This document shows positions 1 to 5,972 of a DNA stretch of 6,989 bases, piece after piece. Every line of letters starts with the position of its first letter. Position 1 is the first letter of the stretch. The DNA comes from Pseudomonadota bacterium (GTDB lineage: Bacteria > Pseudomonadota > Alphaproteobacteria > Rhizobiales > Devosiaceae), in NCBI GenBank assembly GCA_023436745.1, contig JAEZHZ010000108.1, positions 1 through 6,989 of the forward strand. Direction: 5' to 3'. A program made the position numbers and the translations under genes. The notes beneath the pieces are model-generated. The model saw only the letters and a program-made list of their open reading frames with translations. It ran no database searches and was not told the DNA's origin.

Positions 1-472
1 CGGTGAGGGTGAGCCTGTTCACGGCGGCGATCTCGCGGCTCATGCGATCCATGGCCTGCTCGAACAGCTGGCGCTCGGAATAGCTCTGCTCGGGCTGCTC
101 CTCGGAACGATAGAGATCGCGCACCACTTCCGAAATGGCGATCAGGTCGCCGGAATTGATCTTGGCTTCGTATTCCTGCGCGCGGCGCGACCACATGGTG
201 CGCTTGACGCGGGCACGCCCGGTGACGGTGGTCAGAGCCTGGGCGACAAGGGTCTCCTCGGCCAGCTTGCGCATGCCGACGGACTTGATCTTGGCCACGG
301 GCACGCGTAGCGTCAGCTTGTCCTGCTCGAAGCTGATCACGAACAGCTCGAGGGTGAGGCCGGCTACTTCCTGCTCTTCGATGGCGACGATCAGGCCTAC
401 ACCATGGGAAGGGTAGACGATGTATTCGCCCGTCTTGAACCCAAGCCGCTGCTGTGACTTCTTGGCTACCAT
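1..472 (-). CDS. carD: CarD/CdnL-family RNA polymerase-binding transcription regulator (partial, 3' end beyond window)
   Basis: CarD/CdnL proteins bind the beta subunit of RNA polymerase and stabilise the open promoter complex, mainly at rRNA and housekeeping promoters. The frame opens at ATG 472 and stays open for 157 codons to the window edge, so only the extreme C-terminus is missing (the family usually has about 160-190 residues). Residues 10-70 form the CarD/TRCF-type RNA polymerase-interaction domain, with FKTGEYIVYPSHGVG near residue 12 and LRVPVAKI near 55. Residues 75-157 are the helical DNA-binding part, with KRTMWSRRAQEYE at 90-102; W94 matches the conserved tryptophan that contacts the upstream edge of the bubble. 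The start is supported by GAAAGGAG (490-483), ten bases upstream. The gene follows fdxA on the same strand but is separated from it by 312 bases with terminators, so it probably has its own promoter. The family assignment is firm; the in vivo role is inferred from homologues. Confidence 0.95.
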   Translation of the reverse strand, partial: MVAKKSQQRLGFKTGEYIVYPSHGVGLIVAIEEQEVAGLTLELFVISFEQDKLTLRVPVAKIKSVGMRKLAEETLVAQALTTVTGRARVKRTMWSRRAQEYEAKINSGDLIAISEVVRDLYRSEEQPEQSYSERQLFEQAMDRMSREIAAVNRLTLT

Positions 473-503
473 ATCGAGGATACTCCTTTCGACGCGCCCT
501 GAC

Positions 504-531
504 GGCCGGTTCCTGGCGGGAAGGACCGGCC
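504..531 (-). promoter_or_regulatory. Inverted repeat in the presumed carD leader
   Basis: The seven-base arm GGCCGGT (504-510) pairs perfectly with ACCGGCC (525-531). Three further pairs (512-514 with 522-524) form after a one-base bulge, leaving a loop of about seven bases. It lies 13 bases upstream of the carD Shine-Dalgarno sequence, so it would form in the 5' untranslated RNA of carD or act as a DNA operator. No T-run follows on either strand, so it does not look like a terminator. The function is unknown. Confidence 0.4.
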
Positions 532-616
532 ATTCAAACTTGTACATGCAGCAGTCGAGTCCCATGGTTCCCCGGGTCCGCTTTCCCGGAGCGCCATGCA
601 TCAGGTGATGTCTGTC

Positions 617-640
617 AAAAAAATCGTGCCGGATGGCACG
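617..640 (-). terminator. Intrinsic terminator, minus strand, downstream of fdxA
   Basis: Read on the minus strand, a perfect six-base stem CGTGCC/GGCACG with an ATCC loop (640-625) is followed after one A by seven consecutive T (623-617). This is textbook Rho-independent geometry. It lies about 145 bases after the fdxA stop and 145 bases before the carD start, so it would separate the two transcripts. There is no T-run on the plus side. Confidence 0.75.
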
Positions 641-682
641 GGCTGGTGACGGGCTCAACTGCAATGAGCGGCACCATATCAC

Positions 683-749
683 AAAAAAACAGCAAGATCA
701 AAATATCCGAATCACCCCACGGTCCGGCGTACCGCGGGGTTCGGCTGTT
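683..749 (-). terminator. Larger stem-loop with T-run directly after fdxA (first of two tandem terminators)
   Basis: On the minus strand an outer stem AACAGC (749-744) / GCTGTT (693-688) encloses a strong inner hairpin. The inner arms are 739-731 and 723-715: nine pairs including one G-T, loop 730-724. Further pairs 743-740 with 711-708 form across a three-base bulge. The outer stem runs straight into seven T (689-683). The structure begins about 35 bases after the fdxA stop. The inner hairpin alone is 25 bases from the T-run, so termination here depends on the outer stem forming. Confidence 0.5.
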
Positions 750-784
750 GTGACGGCGATGTGACCCGGCAAGCCCTGGCGGAA

Positions 785-1123
785 CTAGTCGCCCTCGCCG
801 GGGGCCTCCGAGAAGTACTTCTGCAGCTTGCCCGTCTCGCCGTCGCGTTCCTTTGCTTCCGGCATCGGATCGCGCCGCTCGGTGAGGTTGGGCCAGGCGC
901 TGGCGTACTTGCGGTTGAGCTCCAGCCACTCGTCGAGTCCGCTCTCGGTGTCCGGCTTGATCGCCTCGGCCGGGCATTCCGGCTCGCACACACCACAGTC
1001 GATGCACTCGTCCGGGTGGATGACCAGCATGTTCTCGCCCTCGTAGAAACAGTCCACCGGGCACACTTCGACACAGTCGGTGTACTTGCAGGCGATGCAG
1101 TTGTCGGTGACGATATAGGTCAT
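785..1123 (-). CDS. fdxA: 7Fe/8Fe ferredoxin FdxA
   Basis: This is a small soluble cytoplasmic electron-transfer protein of 112 residues, the usual length for FdxA (Azotobacter ferredoxin I type). The N-terminus carries C9-xx-C12-xxxx-C17-xxx-C21-P and the second half C40-xx-C43-xx-C46-xxx-C50-P. By comparison with Azotobacter ferredoxin I, C9, C17 and C50 should hold a [3Fe-4S] cluster, and C21, C40, C43 and C46 a [4Fe-4S] cluster. C12 and C25 match the free cysteines of that family. The C-terminal extension (residues 52-112) is typical of the long FdxA forms. The start MTYIVTDNCIACKYTDC is the canonical one, although no strong Shine-Dalgarno sequence precedes it. The gene lies between the S4-domain gene and carD on the same strand, with a possible promoter upstream and two terminator-like structures downstream. 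The redox partner cannot be told from the sequence. Confidence 0.96.
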   Translation of the reverse strand: MTYIVTDNCIACKYTDCVEVCPVDCFYEGENMLVIHPDECIDCGVCEPECPAEAIKPDTESGLDEWLELNRKYASAWPNLTERRDPMPEAKERDGETGKLQKYFSEAPGEGD

Positions 1124-1160
1124 GGGGATCAGTCGTCAGGAGCGGGTCTCAACGCGTCCG

Positions 1161-1189
1161 GTGCTAAACCGTTTCCGTCGGGGGTGCAA
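1161..1189 (-). promoter_or_regulatory. Candidate promoter for fdxA
   Basis: On the minus strand TTGCAC (1189-1184) and TAGCAC (1166-1161) are separated by 17 bases, resembling a weak sigma-70 promoter. A start near 1154 would give a leader of about 30 bases before the fdxA ATG at 1123. The -10 hexamer has only three consensus bases, so this is tentative. It lies in the 165-base gap (1124-1288) between the S4 gene and fdxA, which otherwise holds only a 12-base GC palindrome at 1277-1288. Confidence 0.3.
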
Positions 1190-1288
1190 GGCTGGCGCTT
1201 CGCACCATTTGGCGCAGGGGACGGCAGAAGCGGAACGCTGTTGCGCGCGGCCGCCCGCCGGAGCCGTTCACGCCCCGCCCGGCCGGGC

Positions 1289-1588
1289 TCAGCCCGTGGG
1301 CAGCGGCGGCGGCGACAGATCCTCGTAAAGCCCCGCGGCCTCGCTGGCGGGGCCCCGGCGCGTACCGGGGTCGATGATGCGCCACACCACGATCCGGCCG
1401 TGAAGCTGCATGGTCAGCACGTCGCCGGCCCCCACCTTGCGGTCGGGCCGTTCGGTGCGCTCGGAGTTGATCCGCACCGCGCCGGTCTCGATGAACTTCT
1501 GCGCCAGCGTGCGCGACTTGAGCGCGCGCGCGTGAAAGAGAAACTTGTCGAGCCGCTCCCGATGCGGGGTGTCCGGCGGCTCGATCAA
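1289..1588 (-). CDS. S4-domain RNA-binding protein, Hsp15 (HslR)-like
   Basis: This is a 99-residue protein with an S4 RNA-binding domain at about residues 10-60: RLDKFLFHARALKSRTLAQ, then IETGAVRINSERTERPDRKVGAGDVLTM. This matches the Hsp15/HslR pattern (RLDKWLWxARxxKTRxxA). Hsp15 in E. coli binds 50S subunits carrying stalled nascent chains, so a role in ribosome or RNA quality control is a family-based inference. The start is TTG at 1588, three bases after the helicase TAG (1594-1592). A GGAG core in the helicase's last codons sits about seven bases upstream, and no in-frame ATG precedes the S4 domain. The spacing implies translational coupling and one shared transcript with the helicase. 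The C-terminus (residues 80-99) is proline-rich and probably disordered. Confidence 0.88.
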   Translation of the reverse strand: MIEPPDTPHRERLDKFLFHARALKSRTLAQKFIETGAVRINSERTERPDRKVGAGDVLTMQLHGRIVVWRIIDPGTRRGPASEAAGLYEDLSPPPLPTG

Positions 1589-1591
1589 TCG

Positions 1592-4564
1592 CTACTCCGG
1601 TCGCGGATTGCGCAGGGCGGCAAGCTTGGCGAAGGGGCTGTCCGGATCGAACGGCTTCTCCCGGCGCTCCTCGCGCGGGCGCTCGTTGCGGGGCTTGTCC
1701 TCGCGCTTGTCCGGGCGGCGGCCTTCCGGCCGGCCCTTCCTGCCCTCGGCACCTTCGGCATCGGCGTCCGGCCGGCGCTTGCCTTCGGGCCGCTGACGCT
1801 GGTTGTTGCGTGGCGGACGGGCGTCGGCCCCCTCGGGGCGGCGACGGCCTTCGTGGCGCTTGCCCTCGGCGCCGCGACCACCGGGGAACCACACCTCGTC
1901 GAACTCCGGCTCGGCGGGCACGACAGGAGCGTCCGCGGCAGGAGCGGCCTCCACGATGGTGGTCTCCGGCACGTCCGACATGGCGAGCGCCGGAGCAGCC
2001 TCCACGACCGCTTCGGCCTCGGCCGGGTCGATCGTCGCGGGGTTTTCGGCGAGCGTTTCCTCGAAGGCCGGTGCCTCGGGGGTGGCCTCCGCCGCCGGCA
2101 CGGGGGCCGGCGCCTTGGGCGTGCGCCGCACGCGGTAGCCGAGCGAGGTCAGGATCGAGGCGAAATCCTCGCCCGAGCAGCCCAGCAGGCTGGTCATTTC
2201 CACTGTGACGCGGAAGCCGTTGGCCTCGGCGGCGCCGGCCGGCAGTTCGCCCTGGTAGGGGCGCGAGGCGTCGATGGCGATCAGCGGCCGGATGATGTCG
2301 GCCAGCCGCTCGAGAATGTCGATGCGCACGGCCCGCTTGCCCGCCACCTTGAAGCCGGCGATCTCGTAGAGGCGCGTATCGACTTCCGGATCGACGGTGA
2401 AGCTCGTGCGGCCCGACAGCACGATGTGCGGGATGTCGGTGACACCCGGCTGGCGCAGCCCGCCATTCTTGATGGCGAACAGGATCAGCGCCAGTTCGCG
2501 CGGCGCCGGCTTGAGGCTAAGCGGCAGGTAGATGTGGTAGGCGCCGAACTTGATGCCGAGCTTGCGCATCTTGGCGCGCACGTCCTGGTCGAGTTCCTTC
2601 ACCTCGTTGGCAACCTGCCCGCGCGGCAGGATGCCGAGATGCTCGAACAGCTGGAAGGCGATGCCGCGCGCGCCGCCATCGATGTCGGCGGGCGCCTCGA
2701 GGGCCATCACCGGCTCGAGCACGGTGTTGATATGGTGGCGCAGCCACAGCGACAGGCGGTCCTGCACCCGTTCGAGGTCGGTGCCGGTGAGCATGTCGTC
2801 GGCGAGCACCAGGATGCGTGGCCGGTAGAGCGACTCGCCCTCGACCAGTTCGGCGACGATCTCGCCGCGCCAGCGCATGCGGCCATCGGTGGCCAGCACG
2901 AATTCCTCGTTGGGCGCGCCGGCGAGGCGGTCGGCGCGATTGTGGATTTCCGGCGCCACCACCTGCTCGGCGGCGCCGCGCAGATTCCGGGCGTCGAAGT
3001 CTCCCTCGCCTCGCGCCAGGGTGAAGCGGAAGCCTTCGAGCGTGCCGATGAGATGGCCTTCCAGCCGCACTTCGCCGCGTTCGTTGATTTCGGGAGATAC
3101 CATACGTCTGTCTTTCAGATGGCGCAGCAACACGCTGGTGCGCCGGTCCACGAAGCGCTGGGTGAGCCGCTCATGCAGGGCATCACTCAGGCGATCCTCG
3201 ATATCCCGGGTCTTTTCGCGCCAATGTGATGGGTCCGCAAGCCAGTTTTTCCGATTGGCGACGAAGGTCCAGGTGCGGATTTGCTTGATCCGGTTGGACA
3301 ATGTGTCGATGTCACCGCTGGCATTGTCGCAAAAGCGCACCTGCTCGGCAATCCAGTCCTCGTCGACGTGCCGCCGCTTGACTAAATCCGTGTAAATACG
3401 GGTGACGATTTCTCCATGCATCGCCGGGGAAATCCCCTGATAGTCAGGTATCTGGCAGCATTCCCAAAGAAGCCGCGCGCCATCGAGCCCGCGCGCCAGC
3501 TGACCGGCCTCGTTGCGGGCGACGAACTCCAGCGCCAGCTGGTCGGTGGCGGTCGGAACGCGGGTCAGGCTGCGGTGTTCCGGCACCGCTTCGAGGCTTC
3601 GGCGCAGCGCATTGATCGATGCGAAATCCAGCCGGTTGTTGCGCCATTGCAGCACTTCCACCGGCTGGAAGTCGTGGGTTTCGAGCTGCACCACCAGTTC
3701 CTCGTCCAGTTCCGGCACGCCGCCGGTCACTCCGAAGGTGCCGTTGCGGGTATGCCGGCCGGCGCGTCCGGCGATCTGGCCCAGCTCTGCGGGCGTGAGA
3801 TCGCGGCTGACGCGGCCGTCGAACTTGGAGTCGTCGGCAAAGGCTACGTGGTGGATATCGAGATTGAGCCCCATGCCCACCGCGTCGGTGGCGACGAGAA
3901 AGTCGACATCGCCGTTCTGGTAGAGTTCGACCTGCGCATTGCGGGTGCGCGGACTGAGCGCGCCCATCACCACCGCCGCCCCGCCCCGCTCGCGCCGGAT
4001 CTGCTCGGCGATGGCATAGACCTGCCGGGCCGAGAAGGCGACGATTGCCGAGCGCGGCGGCTGGCGCGAGATCTTCCGCGAACCGGCATAGCTCAGTTGC
4101 GACAGGCGCGGCCGCTCGATCATCTCGGCATGCGGCAGCAGCTTGCGGATCACCGGCCCCATGGTCGCCGAGCCGAGCTGCAGCGTTTCCTGCATGCCGC
4201 GCGCATTGAGGATGCGATCGGTGAACACATGGCCGCGGTCGAAGTCGATGGCGACCTGGATCTCGTCCACGGCCACGAAGTCGACCCGCATGTCCATCGG
4301 CATCGCCTCGACGGTGCAGATCCAGTAGCGCGGCTTCGCCGGAACGATCCGCTCCTCGCCCGTCACCAGCGCCACCGCCTGCACGCCAGCCCGCTCGACG
4401 ACCCGCTGGTACACCTCGCGGGCGAGCAGGCGCAAAGGCAGGCCGATCATCCCGGTGGGATGGGCCAGCATACGCTCGATGGCAAAGAAGGTCTTGCCGG
4501 TGTTGGTCGGGCCAAGGATCGCCTTGACCGGCGGCGTAAAGGTCATCGCGGACAATGTAGGCAT
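1592..4564 (-). CDS. SUV3-like superfamily 2 ATP-dependent RNA helicase
   Basis: This 990-residue protein resembles the SUV3/SUPV3L1 helicase, which in mitochondria unwinds RNA with polynucleotide phosphorylase. Visible motifs are Walker A GPTNTGKT (18-25), GLPLRLLAREV (41-51), TGEER (68-72), motif II DEIQ (100-103, the SUV3 variant of DEAD), SATM (132-135), ATDAVGMGLNL (225-235) and motif VI QIAGRAGR (263-270). All catalytic motifs look intact. Residues 271-812 are an accessory region. From about 813 an Ala/Pro/Glu-rich acidic linker leads to a short FDEVWFPGG patch (near 886), a strongly basic Arg/Lys/Pro tail with three RPEG repeats, and a final segment DPDSPFAKLAAL. The start was taken at ATG 4564; ATG 4546 is equally possible, and neither has a clear Shine-Dalgarno sequence. 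The gene is followed immediately by the S4-domain gene. A role in RNA turnover or ribosome maturation is inference; DNA substrates cannot be excluded. Confidence 0.93.
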   Translation of the reverse strand: MPTLSAMTFTPPVKAILGPTNTGKTFFAIERMLAHPTGMIGLPLRLLAREVYQRVVERAGVQAVALVTGEERIVPAKPRYWICTVEAMPMDMRVDFVAVDEIQVAIDFDRGHVFTDRILNARGMQETLQLGSATMGPVIRKLLPHAEMIERPRLSQLSYAGSRKISRQPPRSAIVAFSARQVYAIAEQIRRERGGAAVVMGALSPRTRNAQVELYQNGDVDFLVATDAVGMGLNLDIHHVAFADDSKFDGRVSRDLTPAELGQIAGRAGRHTRNGTFGVTGGVPELDEELVVQLETHDFQPVEVLQWRNNRLDFASINALRRSLEAVPEHRSLTRVPTATDQLALEFVARNEAGQLARGLDGARLLWECCQIPDYQGISPAMHGEIVTRIYTDLVKRRHVDEDWIAEQVRFCDNASGDIDTLSNRIKQIRTWTFVANRKNWLADPSHWREKTRDIEDRLSDALHERLTQRFVDRRTSVLLRHLKDRRMVSPEINERGEVRLEGHLIGTLEGFRFTLARGEGDFDARNLRGAAEQVVAPEIHNRADRLAGAPNEEFVLATDGRMRWRGEIVAELVEGESLYRPRILVLADDMLTGTDLERVQDRLSLWLRHHINTVLEPVMALEAPADIDGGARGIAFQLFEHLGILPRGQVANEVKELDQDVRAKMRKLGIKFGAYHIYLPLSLKPAPRELALILFAIKNGGLRQPGVTDIPHIVLSGRTSFTVDPEVDTRLYEIAGFKVAGKRAVRIDILERLADIIRPLIAIDASRPYQGELPAGAAEANGFRVTVEMTSLLGCSGEDFASILTSLGYRVRRTPKAPAPVPAAEATPEAPAFEETLAENPATIDPAEAEAVVEAAPALAMSDVPETTIVEAAPAADAPVVPAEPEFDEVWFPGGRGAEGKRHEGRRRPEGADARPPRNNQRQRPEGKRRPDADAEGAEGRKGRPEGRRPDKREDKPRNERPREERREKPFDPDSPFAKLAALRNPRPE

Positions 4565-4795
4565 TGCCGGGCGGGCTTGCGAGTGCTGAAATTCATGTCC
4601 CGGAAAGGGACAACCTTCATGCCACAATCCCCACTCCGTTAGGGACTGGAACGTGTCCGGAACAAACGGGAACCGAATCGATGAGAATCACCGGGTCCGG
4701 ATTCGTTCGCATCTACATCTGGTGGCTTCGTCGCCCTCGTTGCCGCTAGAACCGCCGCCCCGGCCTGTCCGCAGGTCGCCCGGCCACAAAGAACC

Positions 4796-4811
4796 GGCAA
4801 TCTTGATTGCC
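4796..4811. repeat. Inverted repeat GGCAAT-CTTG-ATTGCC
   Basis: Six-base perfect arms flank a CTTG centre. As RNA this would be a short hairpin capped by a CUUG loop; as DNA it is a near-palindrome suited to a dimeric regulator. It lies upstream of the NTF2-like gene and about 230 bases upstream of the helicase start. It could also be a chance event. Confidence 0.35.
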
Positions 4812-4847
4812 AGCGGGTTAATCCGGCCCCGTCTGGCCCATTTCCTA

Positions 4848-4863
4848 CCCGAACATGGTCGGG
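4848..4863. repeat. Imperfect palindrome CCCGA-N6-TCGGG
   Basis: Five-base arms CCCGA (4848-4852) and TCGGG (4859-4863) flank ACATGG, whose core CATG is itself self-complementary. Only one pair in the 16 bases mismatches. It lies three bases before the larger 4866-4905 structure. Confidence 0.3.
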
Positions 4864-4865
4864 CG

Positions 4866-4905
4866 GGGTCCATAAAATAATCATCGTGTTTACCGATGAT
4901 GACCC
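4866..4905. repeat. Two-tier stem-loop in the divergent spacer
   Basis: The inner arms ATCATCG (4880-4886) and CGATGAT (4894-4900) are perfect over seven bases with a seven-base loop. The outer arms GGGTC (4866-4870) and GACCC (4901-4905) are perfect over five bases, with an AT-rich nine-base bulge (4871-4879) on one side. On the minus strand the inner hairpin is followed by TATTTTATGG, so it could be a weak minus-strand terminator. No minus-strand gene upstream of it is evident. It could otherwise be part of a structured RNA or an operator. Confidence 0.4.
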
Positions 4906-4945
4906 GCTTGCCGCAGGCTTGACCCTCGCCTGGTAACGAAAAGGG

Positions 4946-4958
4946 CGTTGACCGTACC
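4946..4958. repeat. Copy 1 of repeat CGTTGACCGTACC
   Basis: This 13-base sequence recurs exactly at 5713-5725 in the same orientation. The similarity extends upstream into an A-rich run, so about 25 bases align with five mismatches (4936-4960 against 5703-5727). This copy begins 88 bases before the ATG of the NTF2-like gene. It contains TTGACC, which could serve as a -35 box, but no good -10 follows at 16-18 bases. A shared regulator site is possible. Confidence 0.45.
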
Positions 4959-5033
4959 GGATCGGGACGCGGCTGCTGCCATGGGGTGTCAGGTACGAAC
5001 GCGCAGTAACCGCCGAAATACGGAGCCGCTGCC

Positions 5034-5360
5034 ATGCACATCGAACTTCCGGAGACCGTCACCCGCTATTTCGAACTCGCCAACCGGGGCGACCGCGAGG
5101 CCATGGCAGCGCTCTTTGCACCCGATGCGGTCGTCGAGGACGAAGGGCAGAGCCACGCGGGCACCGCCGCGATCCGGACCTGGCTCCACGAAGTCGAGAA
5201 CAGGTACCGCCCGCGCTACCAGCTCGAAGCCGCAACCAGCGCCGGCGACGTCACCACCGTGGCGTTCGTGGTCTCGGGCAGCTTTCCCGGCAGCCCCGCC
5301 TCGCTGCGCCAAGCGTTCACGCTGTCGAACGGCCTCATCAGCCGCCTGACGACGCTCTAG
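5034..5360 (+). CDS. NTF2/SnoaL-like small protein
   Basis: This 108-residue soluble protein has the pattern of the NTF2-like/SnoaL-like superfamily: an N-terminal helix pair with YFELANRGDREAMAALFAPDAVVEDEG (12-38), a G-x-x-A-I-R-x-W-L helix start (43-51), and alternating beta strands to the end (64-108). The family forms a cone-shaped pocket and includes isomerases, dehydratases and many proteins of unknown function, so the substrate cannot be named. The length is slightly short but within the family range. GGAG (5022-5025), eight bases before ATG 5034, supports the start. There is no signal peptide or membrane segment. It stands alone: a 469-base spacer precedes it and 612 gene-free bases follow, so it is probably monocistronic. 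The superfamily call is fairly firm; the function is open. Confidence 0.85.
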   Translation: MHIELPETVTRYFELANRGDREAMAALFAPDAVVEDEGQSHAGTAAIRTWLHEVENRYRPRYQLEAATSAGDVTTVAFVVSGSFPGSPASLRQAFTLSNGLISRLTTL

Positions 5361-5712
5361 CCTCGTCCCGTTCCGGCACAGCCTGGCGGCCGTTCCGCGG
5401 CCTTGGCTTAACCTCTCGACCGAAACCGGAACGAACGGGGCTCGAATCGCGGCGGTGCACCGGATGCGGCTTTGTTCACGCCCAACATCTGGGTGACGCC
5501 TCCTCCCGCCGGCACAACCCCATCGCTGTCGCGTCCCCGTTCCGCCCTGAACGAGGGCAAAACCGTTCATCTCGCCTAACAAGCGGTTAAGCAGCAGCTG
5601 TTTTGCGTGTTTTGCAGCAGAACCTTACGGCGGATTCCCCGAAACAGTTCTCGGCGTTAACGGAAAGCAACCGCTTCTGCTCGGAACGGCGGCAATCCGT
5701 TCACCAAAAACC

Positions 5713-5725
5713 CGTTGACCGTACC
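5713..5725. repeat. Copy 2 of repeat CGTTGACCGTACC
   Basis: This is an exact second copy of the 13-base element at 4946-4958, in the same orientation, 248 bases before the cold-shock ATG. Its GTACC end is also one arm of a small inverted repeat GTACC-AGTCC-GGTAC (5721-5735). A TACAAT hexamer follows at 5733-5738. TTGACC to TACAAT is only 12 bases, too short for a standard promoter spacer, so an activator site overlapping a promoter is more likely than a simple -35 box. Confidence 0.45.
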
Positions 5726-5787
5726 AGTCCGGTACAATCCGGCACGGCATCGGCGCCCCCTTGGAAAAGTCAAGAATCCGGCTTGCC

Positions 5788-5816
5788 TTGACTAAACCGC
5801 AATGCACCTCCACATT
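5788..5816 (+). promoter_or_regulatory. Candidate promoter of the cold-shock gene
   Basis: TTGACT (5788-5793) and CACATT (5811-5816) are separated by 17 bases. Transcription from about 5823 would give a leader of about 150 bases before ATG 5973, a length common for cold-shock genes. The -35 is good and the -10 weak. The TACAAT at 5733-5738 is a competing -10 candidate. Confidence 0.3.
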
Positions 5817-5851
5817 GTGCTCATACGTTTGAGCCTAGATGGCGATCTGTC

Positions 5852-5922
5852 CGGCCCCTTATTGGCCGTTTCACTGGTTACCCGGAACACTTGCACGTAC
5901 GGAGTCAGGCGCATACCGCGCC
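5852..5922 (+). promoter_or_regulatory. Structured part of the cold-shock gene leader
   Basis: Two short perfect stem-loops lie in the presumed 5' untranslated RNA: CGGCC/GGCCG with a seven-base loop (5852-5868) and GGCGC/GCGCC with a five-base loop (5908-5922). A third weaker one, TTGC/GCAA, follows close to the ribosome binding site. Long leaders that refold with temperature are known for CspA-type genes in other bacteria. Whether this one does so is inference. Confidence 0.3.
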
Positions 5923-5972
5923 GGGCCCTAATCGCTCGCTTGCTTCCGCTTCGGGCAAACAGAGAGGCCGCC

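Larger units (their letters stand above)
4565..5033. other. Divergent intergenic region between the helicase and NTF2-like genes
   Basis: These 469 bases hold no convincing gene: the short open frames have no ribosome binding site and no recognisable product. The region should contain both the helicase promoter (minus) and the NTF2-like gene promoter (plus). I see a small inverted repeat GTCCC/GGGAC at 4597-4611, three GGAAC boxes at 4648, 4659 and 4669, three inverted repeats between 4796 and 4905, and TTGACC boxes at 4918 and 4948. No good -35/-10 pair could be fixed for either gene. Confidence 0.6.
5361..5972. other. Gene-free stretch containing the cold-shock gene leader
   Basis: I find no credible gene in these 612 bases on either strand. 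Just after the NTF2-like stop there is a short GC hairpin GGCCG/CGGCC (5388-5402) without a T-run, at best a weak terminator. Further along are the second copy of CGTTGACCGTACC (5713-5725) with a TACAAT box eight bases later (5733-5738), a possible promoter at 5788-5816, and a leader with several small hairpins before the cold-shock gene. The part from 5403 to 5700 shows nothing I can name, so a small RNA there can be neither supported nor excluded. Confidence 0.55.

Noticed and set aside
590..618. Perfect TTGACA on the minus strand (618-613) as a -35 box for carD.
   Set aside because: It overlaps the terminator T-run, and the position 16-18 bases downstream (GGCGCT or similar) bears no resemblance to a -10 box. 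It remains possible only if alphaproteobacterial -10 tolerance is stretched.
761..3229. Very long open frame on the plus strand (822 codons) antisense to fdxA, S4 and the helicase.
   Set aside because: It overlaps three well-recognised genes on the other strand, has no family resemblance or ribosome binding site, and its composition is that of a GC-rich antisense shadow.
4565..4627. N-terminal extension of the helicase to a TTG at 4627.
   Set aside because: The added 21 residues show no family similarity, and the core begins at the P-loop soon after ATG 4564 or 4546.
3416..4642. Second long plus-strand open frame (408 codons) antisense to the helicase N-terminal half.
   Set aside because: It lies opposite the conserved helicase motifs; open antisense frames are expected at this GC content.
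4989..5582. Minus-strand open frame of 197 codons over the NTF2-like gene.
   Set aside because: It is antisense to a gene with a clear family pattern and ribosome binding site, and its own product is unrecognisable.
4648..5890. EcfG general-stress promoters suggested by several GGAAC motifs.
   Set aside because: None has CGTT or a close variant 16-17 bases downstream on the same strand.
5802..5972. Upstream in-frame extension of the cold-shock protein to ATG 5802.
   Set aside because: The cold-shock domain begins exactly at M5973, which has a good ribosome binding site; the extension has no similarity to the family.
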